A DNA stretch of 50,479 bases from Akkermansiaceae bacterium. GTDB taxonomy: Bacteria; Verrucomicrobiota; Verrucomicrobiia; Verrucomicrobiales; Akkermansiaceae. The notes below the pieces were generated by a model. That model was not told where the DNA came from. It was given only the letters and a program-made list of their open reading frames with translations, and did not search any database. Numbering within the stretch: the first letter of the stretch is position 1; each line of letters starts with the position of its first letter. The stretch spans positions 1-50,479 of the forward strand of contig CAJJBR010000076.1 in the NCBI GenBank assembly GCA_905182475.1. The letters are read 5' to 3'. The position numbers and the translations under genes were made by a program. Below, in pieces: positions 32,246-39,280 of this stretch.

Positions 32246-33466
32246 TCAGAACTCAGCGCTAAGGCCGAGTGTGATGCGACTGCGGTCGTAGCTACGACCA
32301 ACGAGATCCGAATCGGCATTCGTGAAGTTGTAAGTCAGGGAACCAGTCAAGATCTCAGTAAGCTTGAGGGATGCGCCGATATATGCGTTTACAAGGGTCT
32401 CGTCCGGAGTGCCGCCGCCAGGAGCACCTGATGCAACAACTCGCCCACCATCGAAGGCGGTGCTGACCACGTCAACTCCTCCGTAGAGGGATAGACTTGG
32501 CGAGAGTTCGTATGTTCCAGAAACGCCAATACGGAGGGTGAGACGTTCGTCGTACTGAATACCTCCGAAGACAGTGTCATAATCCTCAACTCCATAGCGA
32601 ACGAAAGTACGGACAGCGAATTGGGTATTCACCTGGTTACGAAGATTTACTTCCAAATAAGGGTTTGTGCTGGTGTCACCATTGATTCCGCCAACGTCGC
32701 GAATTTGTGCACCAACATTGACGATGGCGATGGTGTTCGGGCTGAAGCGATGCTCCAAGCCTACAAGCAGATATTGATTCGTCGAGTCAGTGGCAAGTCC
32801 GGAACCATCAGTTTCAGAGTAGCGGTAAGATGCCGTCAGCACCGATTGTGGCGAGACCTGATAGCGGAATTGGTGGTGAGCAGTCCAGGTAAAGCGGTCA
32901 GCGTTTGGAACGGAACTATCGTAATCAAGACCTGACAGCGTGAGGCCGGAAATTGTCGCTAAACGCTCCGTCCAGCGATAACCAAGCGAGTTATCAGTCT
33001 GCCAAAAGAGATACTCTGAACTCTGGCGGTTGGTAGCGAAGCCGTAGGAGTAATCTGGCTCAAGTTCGTATGAGAGGAAGTTACGACTGGTGAAACGAAG
33101 ACGCTCGTTAAAGCGGTGCGTAAGATTGACACCAGCACGGGCTTGTCCGTAGGTGTCATCCGTTCCTGCAGCCTGCGGTTCATCAAGGTAGTAGATCATG
33201 CCGAGACGAGCATAAACATCCCATGTGGTCTGTGGCGTTACGCTAACGAATGAGAGTCCAACATAAGGATTGAGCGAGAACGTCTCATCGCCATCGATCG
33301 CAGCTGGTCCTGGAGTCGTATTACTGTCATAAGTAGCGGTGATTCCGACGCTCCATTTGATGGGAATGGATTGTTCCGTGTCGTTTGGAACGTAGTAGAG
33401 ACCCCCGCCCTGCGCGGCAGTCATAGCGAGCGCGGAGATTACGCCGAGTGTAAGTTTGGTTTTCAT
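32246..33466 (-). CDS. Outer-membrane beta-barrel protein of the polysaccharide locus
   Basis: 406 residues with signal peptide MKTKLTLGVISALAMTAAQG. The rest is a run of alternating amphipathic beta strands about 10-14 residues long separated by turns (for example WDVYARLGMIYYL, FTWTAHHQFRYQVS, SVLTASYRYSETDG). It ends in Phe (LGLSAEF), the C-terminal signature read by the BAM machine. This fits a 14- to 18-stranded porin-like barrel of the kind found in EPS loci. It could be the outer-membrane exit for polysaccharide, since the Wza-like protein is short and non-lipidated. Upstream on the same strand (64 bases) is the Ala/Gly-rich secreted protein. Confidence 0.85.
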   Translation of the reverse strand: MKTKLTLGVISALAMTAAQGGGLYYVPNDTEQSIPIKWSVGITATYDSNTTPGPAAIDGDETFSLNPYVGLSFVSVTPQTTWDVYARLGMIYYLDEPQAAGTDDTYGQARAGVNLTHRFNERLRFTSRNFLSYELEPDYSYGFATNRQSSEYLFWQTDNSLGYRWTERLATISGLTLSGLDYDSSVPNADRFTWTAHHQFRYQVSPQSVLTASYRYSETDGSGLATDSTNQYLLVGLEHRFSPNTIAIVNVGAQIRDVGGINGDTSTNPYLEVNLRNQVNTQFAVRTFVRYGVEDYDTVFGGIQYDERLTLRIGVSGTYELSPSLSLYGGVDVVSTAFDGGRVVASGAPGGGTPDETLVNAYIGASLKLTEILTGSLTYNFTNADSDLVGRSYDRSRITLGLSAEF

Positions 33467-33530
33467 GAGTTGAGATAAAGAGGTGAAGAGGTGAAGTTTA
33501 AGACAGATTCCTTACAGCGGAGATTAAGGA

Positions 33531-34091
33531 TTAGGAAGGATTAGGATTGGTCACGACAGGAACGACTGGAGCCACGGGTGCCCCACTACCATCTCCACTT
33601 CCAGCGGAATTTTGACCACCGCCACCAGCGTCAGCAGCGCCTTGAGCTTGTCCAGCAGCAGTGCCACCAGGAGCATTGAGAGGGTTACCAGCATCAGCAC
33701 CACCAGCACCACCAGCACCAGCAGCGCTTCCAGCCTGGACAGCTTGAGCAGCGGCGTTAATTGCTCCGGACGCACCTGGAGCGGCGCCGATTGCAGCTGA
33801 AATAATATTATTTATCTGACCTGGAGAGGCGTTACCTGCAGTTTGCACGATCTCACCCACCATTGCATTACTGGCTTGAGAAGCTTGGATCGCAGCTACC
33901 ACGATGGAGTCCGCACATTCTTTATTTTCGGAAACGGCTTTATTTACGATCTCGAGAACTTCGCTTTGATCAGCTTCGACCTGCTCCTTAACGGAAGCAG
34001 CAATCTCTTCGGATTTCTTGTCGTCTTGGGCGTGGGCAGTGACCATGCCGAATGTGGCGGTCAGGAATAAATATTTGATGGTTGTTTTCAT
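33531..34091 (-). CDS. Secreted Ala/Gly-rich low-complexity protein
   Basis: 186 residues, family not recognised. A signal peptide ending ATFGMVTAHAQ is followed by a charged helical part (about 22-60, EEIAASVKEQVEADQSEVLE). A helical section rich in Ala, Ile, Asn and Gln (60-115) follows. The tail of about 70 residues is almost only Gly, Ala, Ser, Asn and Pro (GSAAGAGGAGGADAGNPLNA), ending in a Val/Pro-rich stretch. Such tails are disordered and often lie at the cell surface or in a matrix. It sits 64 bases upstream of the barrel gene and 40 bases downstream of tRNA-Gly, with no Shine-Dalgarno sequence. A matrix or adhesin-like role is a guess. Confidence 0.75.
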   Translation of the reverse strand: MKTTIKYLFLTATFGMVTAHAQDDKKSEEIAASVKEQVEADQSEVLEIVNKAVSENKECADSIVVAAIQASQASNAMVGEIVQTAGNASPGQINNIISAAIGAAPGASGAINAAAQAVQAGSAAGAGGAGGADAGNPLNAPGGTAAGQAQGAADAGGGGQNSAGSGDGSGAPVAPVVPVVTNPNPS

Positions 34092-34130
34092 AATGTATTT
34101 TTTGGCTGGCTGGTTTCAGGAAATTGGTAA

Positions 34131-34204
34131 TGGAGCGGGCAGCGGGAATCGAACCCGCATGTCTAACTTGGAAGGATAGCGCTTTACCACTAAGCTATGC
34201 CCGC
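34131..34204 (-). tRNA. tRNA-Gly(TCC)
   Basis: On the minus strand the acceptor GCGGGCA pairs with TGCCCGC. The D arm GCTTAGTGGTAAAGC is present. The anticodon loop CTTCCAA has anticodon TCC, on a stem with one T-T mismatch. The T arm GCGGG-TTCGATT-CCCGC is perfect. Discriminator T and an encoded CCA follow. It lies directly upstream of the secreted Ala/Gly-rich protein gene. Confidence 0.93.
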
Positions 34205-34401
34205 TTTGTTGTAGGTATTTAGCCATGACTGCTTGGATGCAGGCAAGCTTTTTTTTAGTTTTTTAGACAAATCTATCAGATTTGTGATTCCCGAGCTTTT
34301 GGCTGTAATCTTTAGGTTTCCAGATCCGATTGCTGATTACATCGTCCAAACGGCTTGCCCCAAACAGCTTTCTACACGCAAATTATGGATTCTGGATAAT
34401 T

Positions 34402-35157
34402 TCAAAGTCCTCCCTCCCTATCAAGAAAGACGCTCTGCAGCTCAAATTCTCCAGCCAGATCGCGGCCAAGCCTTCTCACGCCAAACGTTTCAGTGGCGTA
34501 ATGACCAGCGTAGAAGGTATTCAAGCCCCTCTCTTCGGATTCGATAAAACTCCAATGAGCACCCTCACCTGTCACAAAGGCGTCAAACCCAAGACCCGCA
34601 ATTTTCGCCACTTCGGAGCCAGCTCCCCCGGTGATCACCGCAACGGAGGAAACTCGGTCGTTCCCCCCCGGACACACCTGAACATCTCTTCCCACCGCTC
34701 TCTTAACCGCTTCCGCGAGTTCGTCACGGCTTCCTGCCCATTCTCCTGCAATCCCGGTCGCCCATCCGTCTTTTACCAGTATCGGCCTGACCGATTCCAA
34801 GCCGATTGCCTCCGCCAGCAACACGTTATTCCCAACCACAGGATGCATGTCCAGAGGCAGGTGGGATGAGTAAATCGCCAGATTCCCTTCCATTGCTGCC
34901 TTAATTTTCCGAAAAAACGCCCCAGTGAGAGGCTGTGCGCCTTGCCAGAACATCCCGTGATGAACTAGTAGCAGCGAATTGCGAGTCTGCGCTGCCTCTT
35001 TGATTACTGCAAGGGAGGCATCCACGGCTGAAATAACCCTAGAAATATTTCCGTCATTCTCCATCTGGAGACCGTTCATTGCGCCGGGATAATCCTTCAC
35101 TTCGGATACTCTCAGCTCCGAATCCAAATACTCTACGATTTCCTTCAGGTTTGCCAT
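34402..35157 (-). CDS. Nif3-like dinuclear metal centre protein
   Basis: 251 residues. The DUF34/NIF3 family forms toroidal hexamers with a two-metal site in each subunit; the biological activity is debated (a role in GTP cyclohydrolase-like or metal-homeostasis functions has been proposed). Visible motifs are NGLQMEN (near 28), LLVHHGMFWQG with the metal-binding His pair (near 64), YSSHLPLDMHP (near 95), and TGEGAHWSFIE (near 197), followed by the C-terminal GHYATETFGVRRLG. The short form without the inserted PII-like domain fits the length. It starts 9 bases after the RluA-type gene stop, so the two are an operon. Confidence 0.9.
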   Translation of the reverse strand: MANLKEIVEYLDSELRVSEVKDYPGAMNGLQMENDGNISRVISAVDASLAVIKEAAQTRNSLLLVHHGMFWQGAQPLTGAFFRKIKAAMEGNLAIYSSHLPLDMHPVVGNNVLLAEAIGLESVRPILVKDGWATGIAGEWAGSRDELAEAVKRAVGRDVQVCPGGNDRVSSVAVITGGAGSEVAKIAGLGFDAFVTGEGAHWSFIESEERGLNTFYAGHYATETFGVRRLGRDLAGEFELQSVFLDREGGL

Positions 35158-35166
35158 GAACCGATT

Positions 35167-35964
35167 CTAACCTTCGCGACTCCACATGACAACGCCCTCT
35201 GCGAAACCGACCGGTCTTCCGGCGATAAAGTCCTGTAGATCCCCTGCTAACTCAGCCTCCCAGTAAATTCTCCGCCCCAGCCAATCTAAACCCAAGCGCG
35301 CGGCGTGCAGAGCTTGCCGCGGCAAACCTAGTTTCGACTCCAAATCCGGATTCCATCCCTTTTTCATCCACGTGAGATATTCCGAGCCATCGCCAGAGTA
35401 GAGCTTGTCACCTACGATAGGGAAACCTCCTTGAGCCAGATGTACACGAATCTGGTGCATCCGTCCCGTTTCAGGGAAACACCTGATCAGTGAAAATTTC
35501 CCACCACCCCTCTCGAAGTTCTTTTCTACTACAAACCTAGTAGAACAATCCTTCCCCCGAGGATCAACCATCTGACGAACCCAAATATCAGATTCCCCGA
35601 TATCCCCTGCCCGACAGATACTACCATCGCAGATCCATTCCTCATCCTGCGGCCATCCCCGGACGATGGCGAGATACTCCTTGTGTGCCTCGCGCCGCTC
35701 GAAAACCATGCCGAGTTCCCTTGCCGCGGCGGTATGTTTCGCAACAAGAACCACGCCGCTCGTTTCCCGATCAAGTCGGGTCACAATTCCGAGGCATGCA
35801 CCGTTTTCGATCTCGTAGGAATAGAGACACTGCAAGCCACCGAGAAGAGTCGGCTCCGGCTTATTGTTCGCAGGATGGACAATCAGTGGCGCGGGTTTGT
35901 CCACCACCACCCAGTCATCCGTTTCGTCGATGACGCGGAAAGTTGGAACGACCTGCAAACCCAT
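35167..35964 (-). CDS. RluA-family pseudouridine synthase
   Basis: 265 residues. The RluA fold is shown by VVVDKPAPLIVHP (near 19), the catalytic TRLDRETSGVVLVAKHT with Asp near 67, KEYLAIVRGWP, and the C-terminal block METGRMHQIRVHLAQGGFPIVGDKLY-like sequence (seen as TGRMHQIRVHLA and FPIVGDKLYSG). There is no S4 domain, so it resembles RluA or TruC rather than RluC/D. The target base is not predictable. It is followed by the Nif3 gene after 9 bases and preceded by a terminator. Confidence 0.92.
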   Translation of the reverse strand: MGLQVVPTFRVIDETDDWVVVDKPAPLIVHPANNKPEPTLLGGLQCLYSYEIENGACLGIVTRLDRETSGVVLVAKHTAAARELGMVFERREAHKEYLAIVRGWPQDEEWICDGSICRAGDIGESDIWVRQMVDPRGKDCSTRFVVEKNFERGGGKFSLIRCFPETGRMHQIRVHLAQGGFPIVGDKLYSGDGSEYLTWMKKGWNPDLESKLGLPRQALHAARLGLDWLGRRIYWEAELAGDLQDFIAGRPVGFAEGVVMWSREG

Positions 35965-36000
35965 ATTCAGATTACTTTACATTGTCGCTTTAAACAAAGC

Positions 36001-36036
36001 ACGCCGGAAGCTCGCTATAAAACGAACTTCCGGCGT
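36001..36036 (-). terminator. Terminator-like hairpin after the bS22-like gene
   Basis: ACGCCGGAAG (36001-36010) is the exact reverse complement of CTTCCGGCGT (36027-36036), with a 16-base loop. On the minus strand it is followed by GCTTTGTTTAAAG, a modest T-run. It separates the hisG/bS22 group from the RluA/Nif3 operon. Confidence 0.7.
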
Positions 36037-36063
36037 TGATCAAAAATGCTAAATCCCAGCGGA

Positions 36064-36168
36064 CTAGGACTTGTAGCGGAGACGCTTTTTATGGCGGTTC
36101 TGCTTCATGCGCTTCTTACGCTTATGCTTATTGATCTTTGTTTTACGGCGTTTCTTAATGGAGCCCAT
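36064..36168 (-). CDS. AURKAIP1/COX24-domain peptide (bS22/mS38-like small ribosomal protein)
   Basis: 34 residues: MGSIKKRRKTKINKHKRKKR followed by a short basic tail ending RLRYKS. About half the residues are Lys or Arg. The K-x2-RR-K-x3-KHKRKK core is the AURKAIP1/COX24 domain of mitochondrial mS38 and the small bacterial protein bS22, which sits on the 30S decoding side. Verrucomicrobiota and Bacteroidota usually encode such a peptide as a separate gene. It lies 41 bases after hisG on the same strand and ends before a terminator. It is short enough to be missed by most gene callers. Confidence 0.85.
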   Translation of the reverse strand: MGSIKKRRKTKINKHKRKKRMKQNRHKKRLRYKS

Positions 36169-36209
36169 GGTATTTTGCGGGGTTGCGGTTCAATGAAAAA
36201 TTTCTAAGC

Positions 36210-37085
36210 TTACGGAACGAGCTTGTTGAGAGGGTATTCGATAATCCCCTCTGCTCCGAGAGCTTTGAGGTCGGGGATCATGTCGCGGACGAGGATCTCG
36301 TCAATCACCGTTTCTACGGCCACCCAGCCTTTTTCCGAAAGATGGGAAACGGTGGGACGGCGCAGGGAAGGCAGTTTTTCCAGTAGAGCGCTCAGATTGG
36401 ACTCAGGAAGGTTCATCTTGAGGCCGACCTTGTCGCGGGCAAAGAGAGCGGATTTGAGGAGCATGGAAATACGCTCCATCTTCTCGCGTTTCCATACGTC
36501 CGCAGCCGCTCCGGGGCTTGAGTAGAAGTGCGGAAAGGAAGTGAGGAGCGTATCGACAATGCGAAGCCGGTTGGCTCTCAGGGAGGATCCAGTTTCCGTG
36601 ACATCGACGATGGCATCGACCAGATCGGGCACTTTCACCTCTGTAGCTCCCCAGGAAAATTCGACATCCGCTTTGATGCCGAGCTTGTCCAGATAGCGCT
36701 GGGTGATGCCAACACCCTCAGTGGCGATGCGTTTTCCTTCGAGATCTTGCGGAGTTTTAATCGGGGAATCTTCCGGAACAACCAGCACCCAGCGGGTCGG
36801 GTTCACGGAAGCGCGGGAATACTGGAGTTCCGCGAAATCGACGAGATCTGGTCCACCCTCGGTAGCCCAGTCCAGCCCAGTGATACCGCAGTCGATGAAA
36901 CCTTGCGCGAGATAGCGACCGATTTCCTGTGCACGAATCAAGTAGATATCCAGTTCCGCATCGTTCGAGGTCGGGCGAAGCCCCCTCGAGGAAACGTAAA
37001 TCTCATACCCTGCTTTTTTGAAAAGCTCGATGGTCGGCCCTTCAAGGCTACCTTTCGGGATGGCGATTTTAAGCGAGTTGGACAT
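36210..37085 (-). CDS. hisG: ATP phosphoribosyltransferase, long form
   Basis: 291 residues. HisG joins ATP and PRPP in the first step of histidine synthesis. KIAIPKGSLEGPTIELFKKA opens the catalytic domain, which has RAQEIGRYLAQGFIDCGITG and the PRPP loop VDAIVDVTETGSSLRANRL (near 167). The last 75 residues are the extra ACT-like regulatory domain (LPSLRRPTVSHLSEKGWVAV), so this is the homohexameric long form with built-in His feedback and needs no HisZ. No other his gene is near. It is followed by the bS22-like gene. Confidence 0.95.
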   Translation of the reverse strand: MSNSLKIAIPKGSLEGPTIELFKKAGYEIYVSSRGLRPTSNDAELDIYLIRAQEIGRYLAQGFIDCGITGLDWATEGGPDLVDFAELQYSRASVNPTRWVLVVPEDSPIKTPQDLEGKRIATEGVGITQRYLDKLGIKADVEFSWGATEVKVPDLVDAIVDVTETGSSLRANRLRIVDTLLTSFPHFYSSPGAAADVWKREKMERISMLLKSALFARDKVGLKMNLPESNLSALLEKLPSLRRPTVSHLSEKGWVAVETVIDEILVRDMIPDLKALGAEGIIEYPLNKLVP

Positions 37086-37311
37086 TACGTGGATAAGACC
37101 CGCTTTCTTGCGGGGAGCGCGTTTGTAGCTTCGGAATCTGGGGAATCAAGCCAAGTTTCAGGAAATATTCCTATTTGCCGAAAAAAATCGCCTTCAATTC
37201 AAATAAATCCCGCATCTTGTCCATCAGCGGGGTAACGGAGCGGACCTCGCGGGGAGCCCTCGCAATGTATGTTTCTCGCATAATTTCGAATTCTCGTGGC
37301 TCCATTCGCGA

Positions 37312-37361
37312 AAACCCCGGTAGTAAAGCACCGATAATTACGGTCTCTGCTACCGGGGTTT
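37312..37361 (-). terminator. Terminator-like 12-bp palindrome downstream of the pseudopilin remnant
   Basis: AAACCCCGGTAG (37312-37323) pairs perfectly with CTACCGGGGTTT (37350-37361). On the minus strand the stem is followed by TTTTCGCG. It lies 60 bases past the stop of the decayed pseudopilin and was probably that gene's terminator. Confidence 0.7.
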
Positions 37362-37420
37362 CCCTTCGTCCGGCACCAGCCATGTTGGCACCGGATCAGT
37401 AGAAATGTGTTCGGGAAAAT

Positions 37421-37629
37421 TTACCAATCGGAGAAGCGAACCGGAAGGTGCCTGTCGCTCGTTGCCAAGGTGCAATCCATGGCCAGCTCACCGGGGAAGT
37501 GAATATAAGTGATGCAATCGTAGGTTTCGCCTGCCGGACAGAGAGGTGGACTAGGATGACAACCGTCAGTTCGAGAAGCGTCATTCCGGATTTGCAACGT
37601 TTGGGGGTATTGTTGTTTGTCCGTTTCAT
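37421..37629 (-). pseudogene. Type IV pseudopilin with internal deletion and frameshift
   Basis: From the ATG at 37629 the frame reads a leader and the prepilin motif KSGMTLLELTVVILV, where the peptidase would cut after Gly and methylate the next residue. After that the frame makes no sense, but a different frame continues CPAGETYDCITYIHF and then MDCTLATSDRHLPVRFSDW and stops at 37421. That is the typical C-terminal end of verrucomicrobial T2SS/T4P pseudopilins (cysteine pair, LATS.xHxP, final DW). About 60-80 middle residues are missing and the frame has shifted near 37550. The gene is surely inactive. A G tract lies just before its start and an intact terminator after its stop. Confidence 0.75.
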
Positions 37630-37631
37630 GT

Positions 37632-37649
37632 GGGGGGGGGGGTGGGGGG
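37632..37649. repeat. Homopolymer G tract (G11-T-G6)
   Basis: Eleven G, one T and six G on the plus strand end 3 bases before the ATG of the decayed pseudopilin (which reads it as C). Such tracts slip readily during replication and can form quadruplexes. It may have changed expression of the lost pilin, or it may mark an error-prone stretch. Confidence 0.7.
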
Positions 37650-37710
37650 AATACGCTGACACTTTAACATTTTTCTGATCCAAGATAATTGCGCGACCCC
37701 GTAGTTTTGA

Positions 37711-37950
37711 CCTACTGAATCGCGTAATCCGGCAGGAAACGACGGCAGTCGAACCACCGGCGGCGAGATCCAGCCACTCACCGACAAGGGTCAGGTGAAG
37801 GTTCGCGACAACATTTCCCAGAGCGAGCCCCCGGAAAGGGTCGAGATGCGCGGCTCTGCGGAAGATCTCGCAACATTCCAGGATTTCCTCAATAAGAAGA
37901 GCAACCTCCAGGAAAAGCACGGGATCACTATCGATTGGATAGAAAACTGA
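37711..37950 (+). pseudogene. Headless C-terminal ORF remnant
   Basis: 79 codons open from a TGA at 37708 to a stop at 37948-37950, with no start codon at the front; the first Met is two thirds through. The translation looks like real protein: TTGGEIQPLTDKGQVKVRDN, then ERVEMRGSAEDLATFQDFLN and a GITIDWIEN end. No family is recognised. Codon choice resembles neighbouring genes, so it is probably the tail of a gene whose front has been lost. Confidence 0.45.
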
Positions 37951-37969
37951 TCAGCCCATCGCCCCCCCT

Positions 37970-37985
37970 TGTGAAAAATTTCACA
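37970..37985. promoter_or_regulatory. CRP/FNR-type binding site before nuoB
   Basis: TGTGAAAAATTTCACA is a perfect match to the CRP-type pattern TGTGA-N6-TCACA and is an exact palindrome extended by one more pair (TTGTGAAA/TTTCACAA, 37969-37986). It lies 57 bases before the nuoB ATG. Control of respiratory complex I genes by a CRP/FNR-family regulator would make sense, but the regulator is not in the window. Confidence 0.6.
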
Positions 37986-38042
37986 ATCACCTTGAGCGAA
38001 GCAGCTACCGCCACCACCTTCCTCCCGAAACCAAGTTCCGCC

Positions 38043-38579
38043 ATGGAAAGCACAGCCACCATCCCCGTCCAAGCCGCATACGATTCTAAAATCGAGGGCA
38101 ACATCATTTTCACCCGCGTAGATGCGGCCATCAACTGGATGCGCAAGAACTCTCTCTGGCCGATGCCCATGGGTCTTGCCTGCTGCGCGATCGAGCTGAT
38201 GGCGACCGCCTCCGCACGTTTCGATATCTCGCGCTTCGGCATGGAGGTCATGCGTTTCTCACCCCGCCAAGCGGATGTGATGATCGTGGCCGGCACGGTT
38301 ACTTACAAGATGGCGCTCGCCGTCAAACGCGTATGGGATCAGATGCCAGAGCCGAAATGGTGCATCGCCATGGGTGCCTGTGCATCCTCCGGCGGCATGT
38401 ATCGCTCTTACGCAGTTCTCCAGGGTATCGACCAACTCATTCCGGTTGACGTCTACATTTCCGGCTGCCCTCCGCGCCCGGAAGCCCTCATCGAAGGATT
38501 GATGAAACTTCAGGAGAAAATCGATGCCGAGCACTCCACGCAGGATCAGAAGAAAACGTTCTTCGAAGAGAACGCCTGA
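38043..38579 (+). CDS. nuoB: NADH-quinone oxidoreductase subunit B
   Basis: 178 residues from the ATG at 38043; the longer frame from 37935 runs through the CRP-like site and has no family match. NuoB carries cluster N2, the last Fe-S centre before quinone. Ligands are seen in [12 protein letters not shown] (tandem Cys, near 43), [10 protein letters not shown] (near 108) and [12 protein letters not shown] (near 138). nuoC follows 32 bases later, but nuoA upstream and nuoD downstream are absent, so complex I genes are split in this genome. Confidence 0.97.
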   Translation: MESTATIPVQAAYDSKIEGNIIFTRVDAAINWMRKNSLWPMPMGLACCAIELMATASARFDISRFGMEVMRFSPRQADVMIVAGTVTYKMALAVKRVWDQMPEPKWCIAMGACASSGGMYRSYAVLQGIDQLIPVDVYISGCPPRPEALIEGLMKLQEKIDAEHSTQDQKKTFFEENA

Positions 38580-38611
38580 TCAAAATTCTAAGCACGAAAT
38601 TCCAAACCACC

Positions 38612-39187
38612 ATGTCCGCAGTTCTAGAAGACGATCTCCCCGCACTCCGCGACGCCTTGGGCGCTGGTATCCTTTCCGAAGTCGAGTTCCGAGGGGAAAA
38701 CACGCTGAACCTTTCGCTTGATGCCCTCCCGAAAGCCCTCGCATTTTGCAAGGACAGCCTCGGTTACGAGCTACTTCTCGACATCTCCTCGCTCGACCAC
38801 TTCGGCGACGATCCACGTTTTGAAGTCGTTTACGAACTGGCTTCGCTCGATGACACCCGCCACCTCCGCCTCAAAGCGAAAGTTTCCGAAGATGAGTCCG
38901 TCCCCACCGCCATCCACCTCTGGAAAGCAGCCGACTGGCACGAGCGAGAGGTCTGGGACATGATGGGCATCCCTTTCTCCGACCACCCGAACCTCAAGCG
39001 CATCCTCATGTGGGAGGGCTATCCCTATTTCCCGCTGCGCAAGGACTTTCCTCTCGCCGGCCGCCCTACCGATATGCCGGACGTGGCATCGACAGGAGTA
39101 GCACCACTCGAAGGCGGCCCCTTCGTCACCGCCCCAGGCATGGAAGGCGGCGCCAAGCGCGAGCCGCGCGCAAGGCATCAAGAGTGA
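38612..39187 (+). CDS. nuoC: NADH-quinone oxidoreductase subunit C
   Basis: 191 residues. NuoC is part of the peripheral arm linking to NuoD near the quinone site. The family core WKAADWHEREVWDMMGIPFS (near 110) and HPNLKRILMWEGYPYFPLRKD (near 131, given in part as NLKRILMWEGYPYFPLRKD) is clear, with the SSLDHF block near 59. The last 30 residues are a Gly/Pro/Arg-rich tail (GGAKREPRARHQE) not typical of short NuoC proteins. There is no fusion to NuoD. After its stop an AT-rich repeat and then a rhomboid gene follow. Confidence 0.95.
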   Translation: MSAVLEDDLPALRDALGAGILSEVEFRGENTLNLSLDALPKALAFCKDSLGYELLLDISSLDHFGDDPRFEVVYELASLDDTRHLRLKAKVSEDESVPTAIHLWKAADWHEREVWDMMGIPFSDHPNLKRILMWEGYPYFPLRKDFPLAGRPTDMPDVASTGVAPLEGGPFVTAPGMEGGAKREPRARHQE

Positions 39188-39280
39188 AAAAATTCAAATC
39201 TCAAAATTCAAATCTCAAGAAAGAGGTCTGAGACAGATTCTTCATTGAGGGCTGAAATTTGATAGTTAAAATTTGAATTT
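39188..39280 (+). repeat. AAATTCAAATCTC-word repeat after nuoC
   Basis: Two direct copies of AAATTCAAATCTCAA (39190-39221) are followed by an inverted partner TTAAAATTTGAATTT near 39266-39280, directly before the rhomboid ATG. Similar TGAAATTTGAG / TTTTGAATTTTCAAG words occur at 12346-12380. This is another family of dispersed AT-rich intergenic words. Confidence 0.6.

Noticed and set aside
37171..37383. Possible 70-codon minus-strand gene between hisG and the pseudopilin
   Set aside because: Its front half lies in the terminator palindrome of the pseudopilin; the remaining 44 codons have no recognisable feature.
37935..38042. N-terminal extension of nuoB
   Set aside because: The added residues run through the CRP-like palindrome and the stop region of the headless ORF and do not match NuoB.
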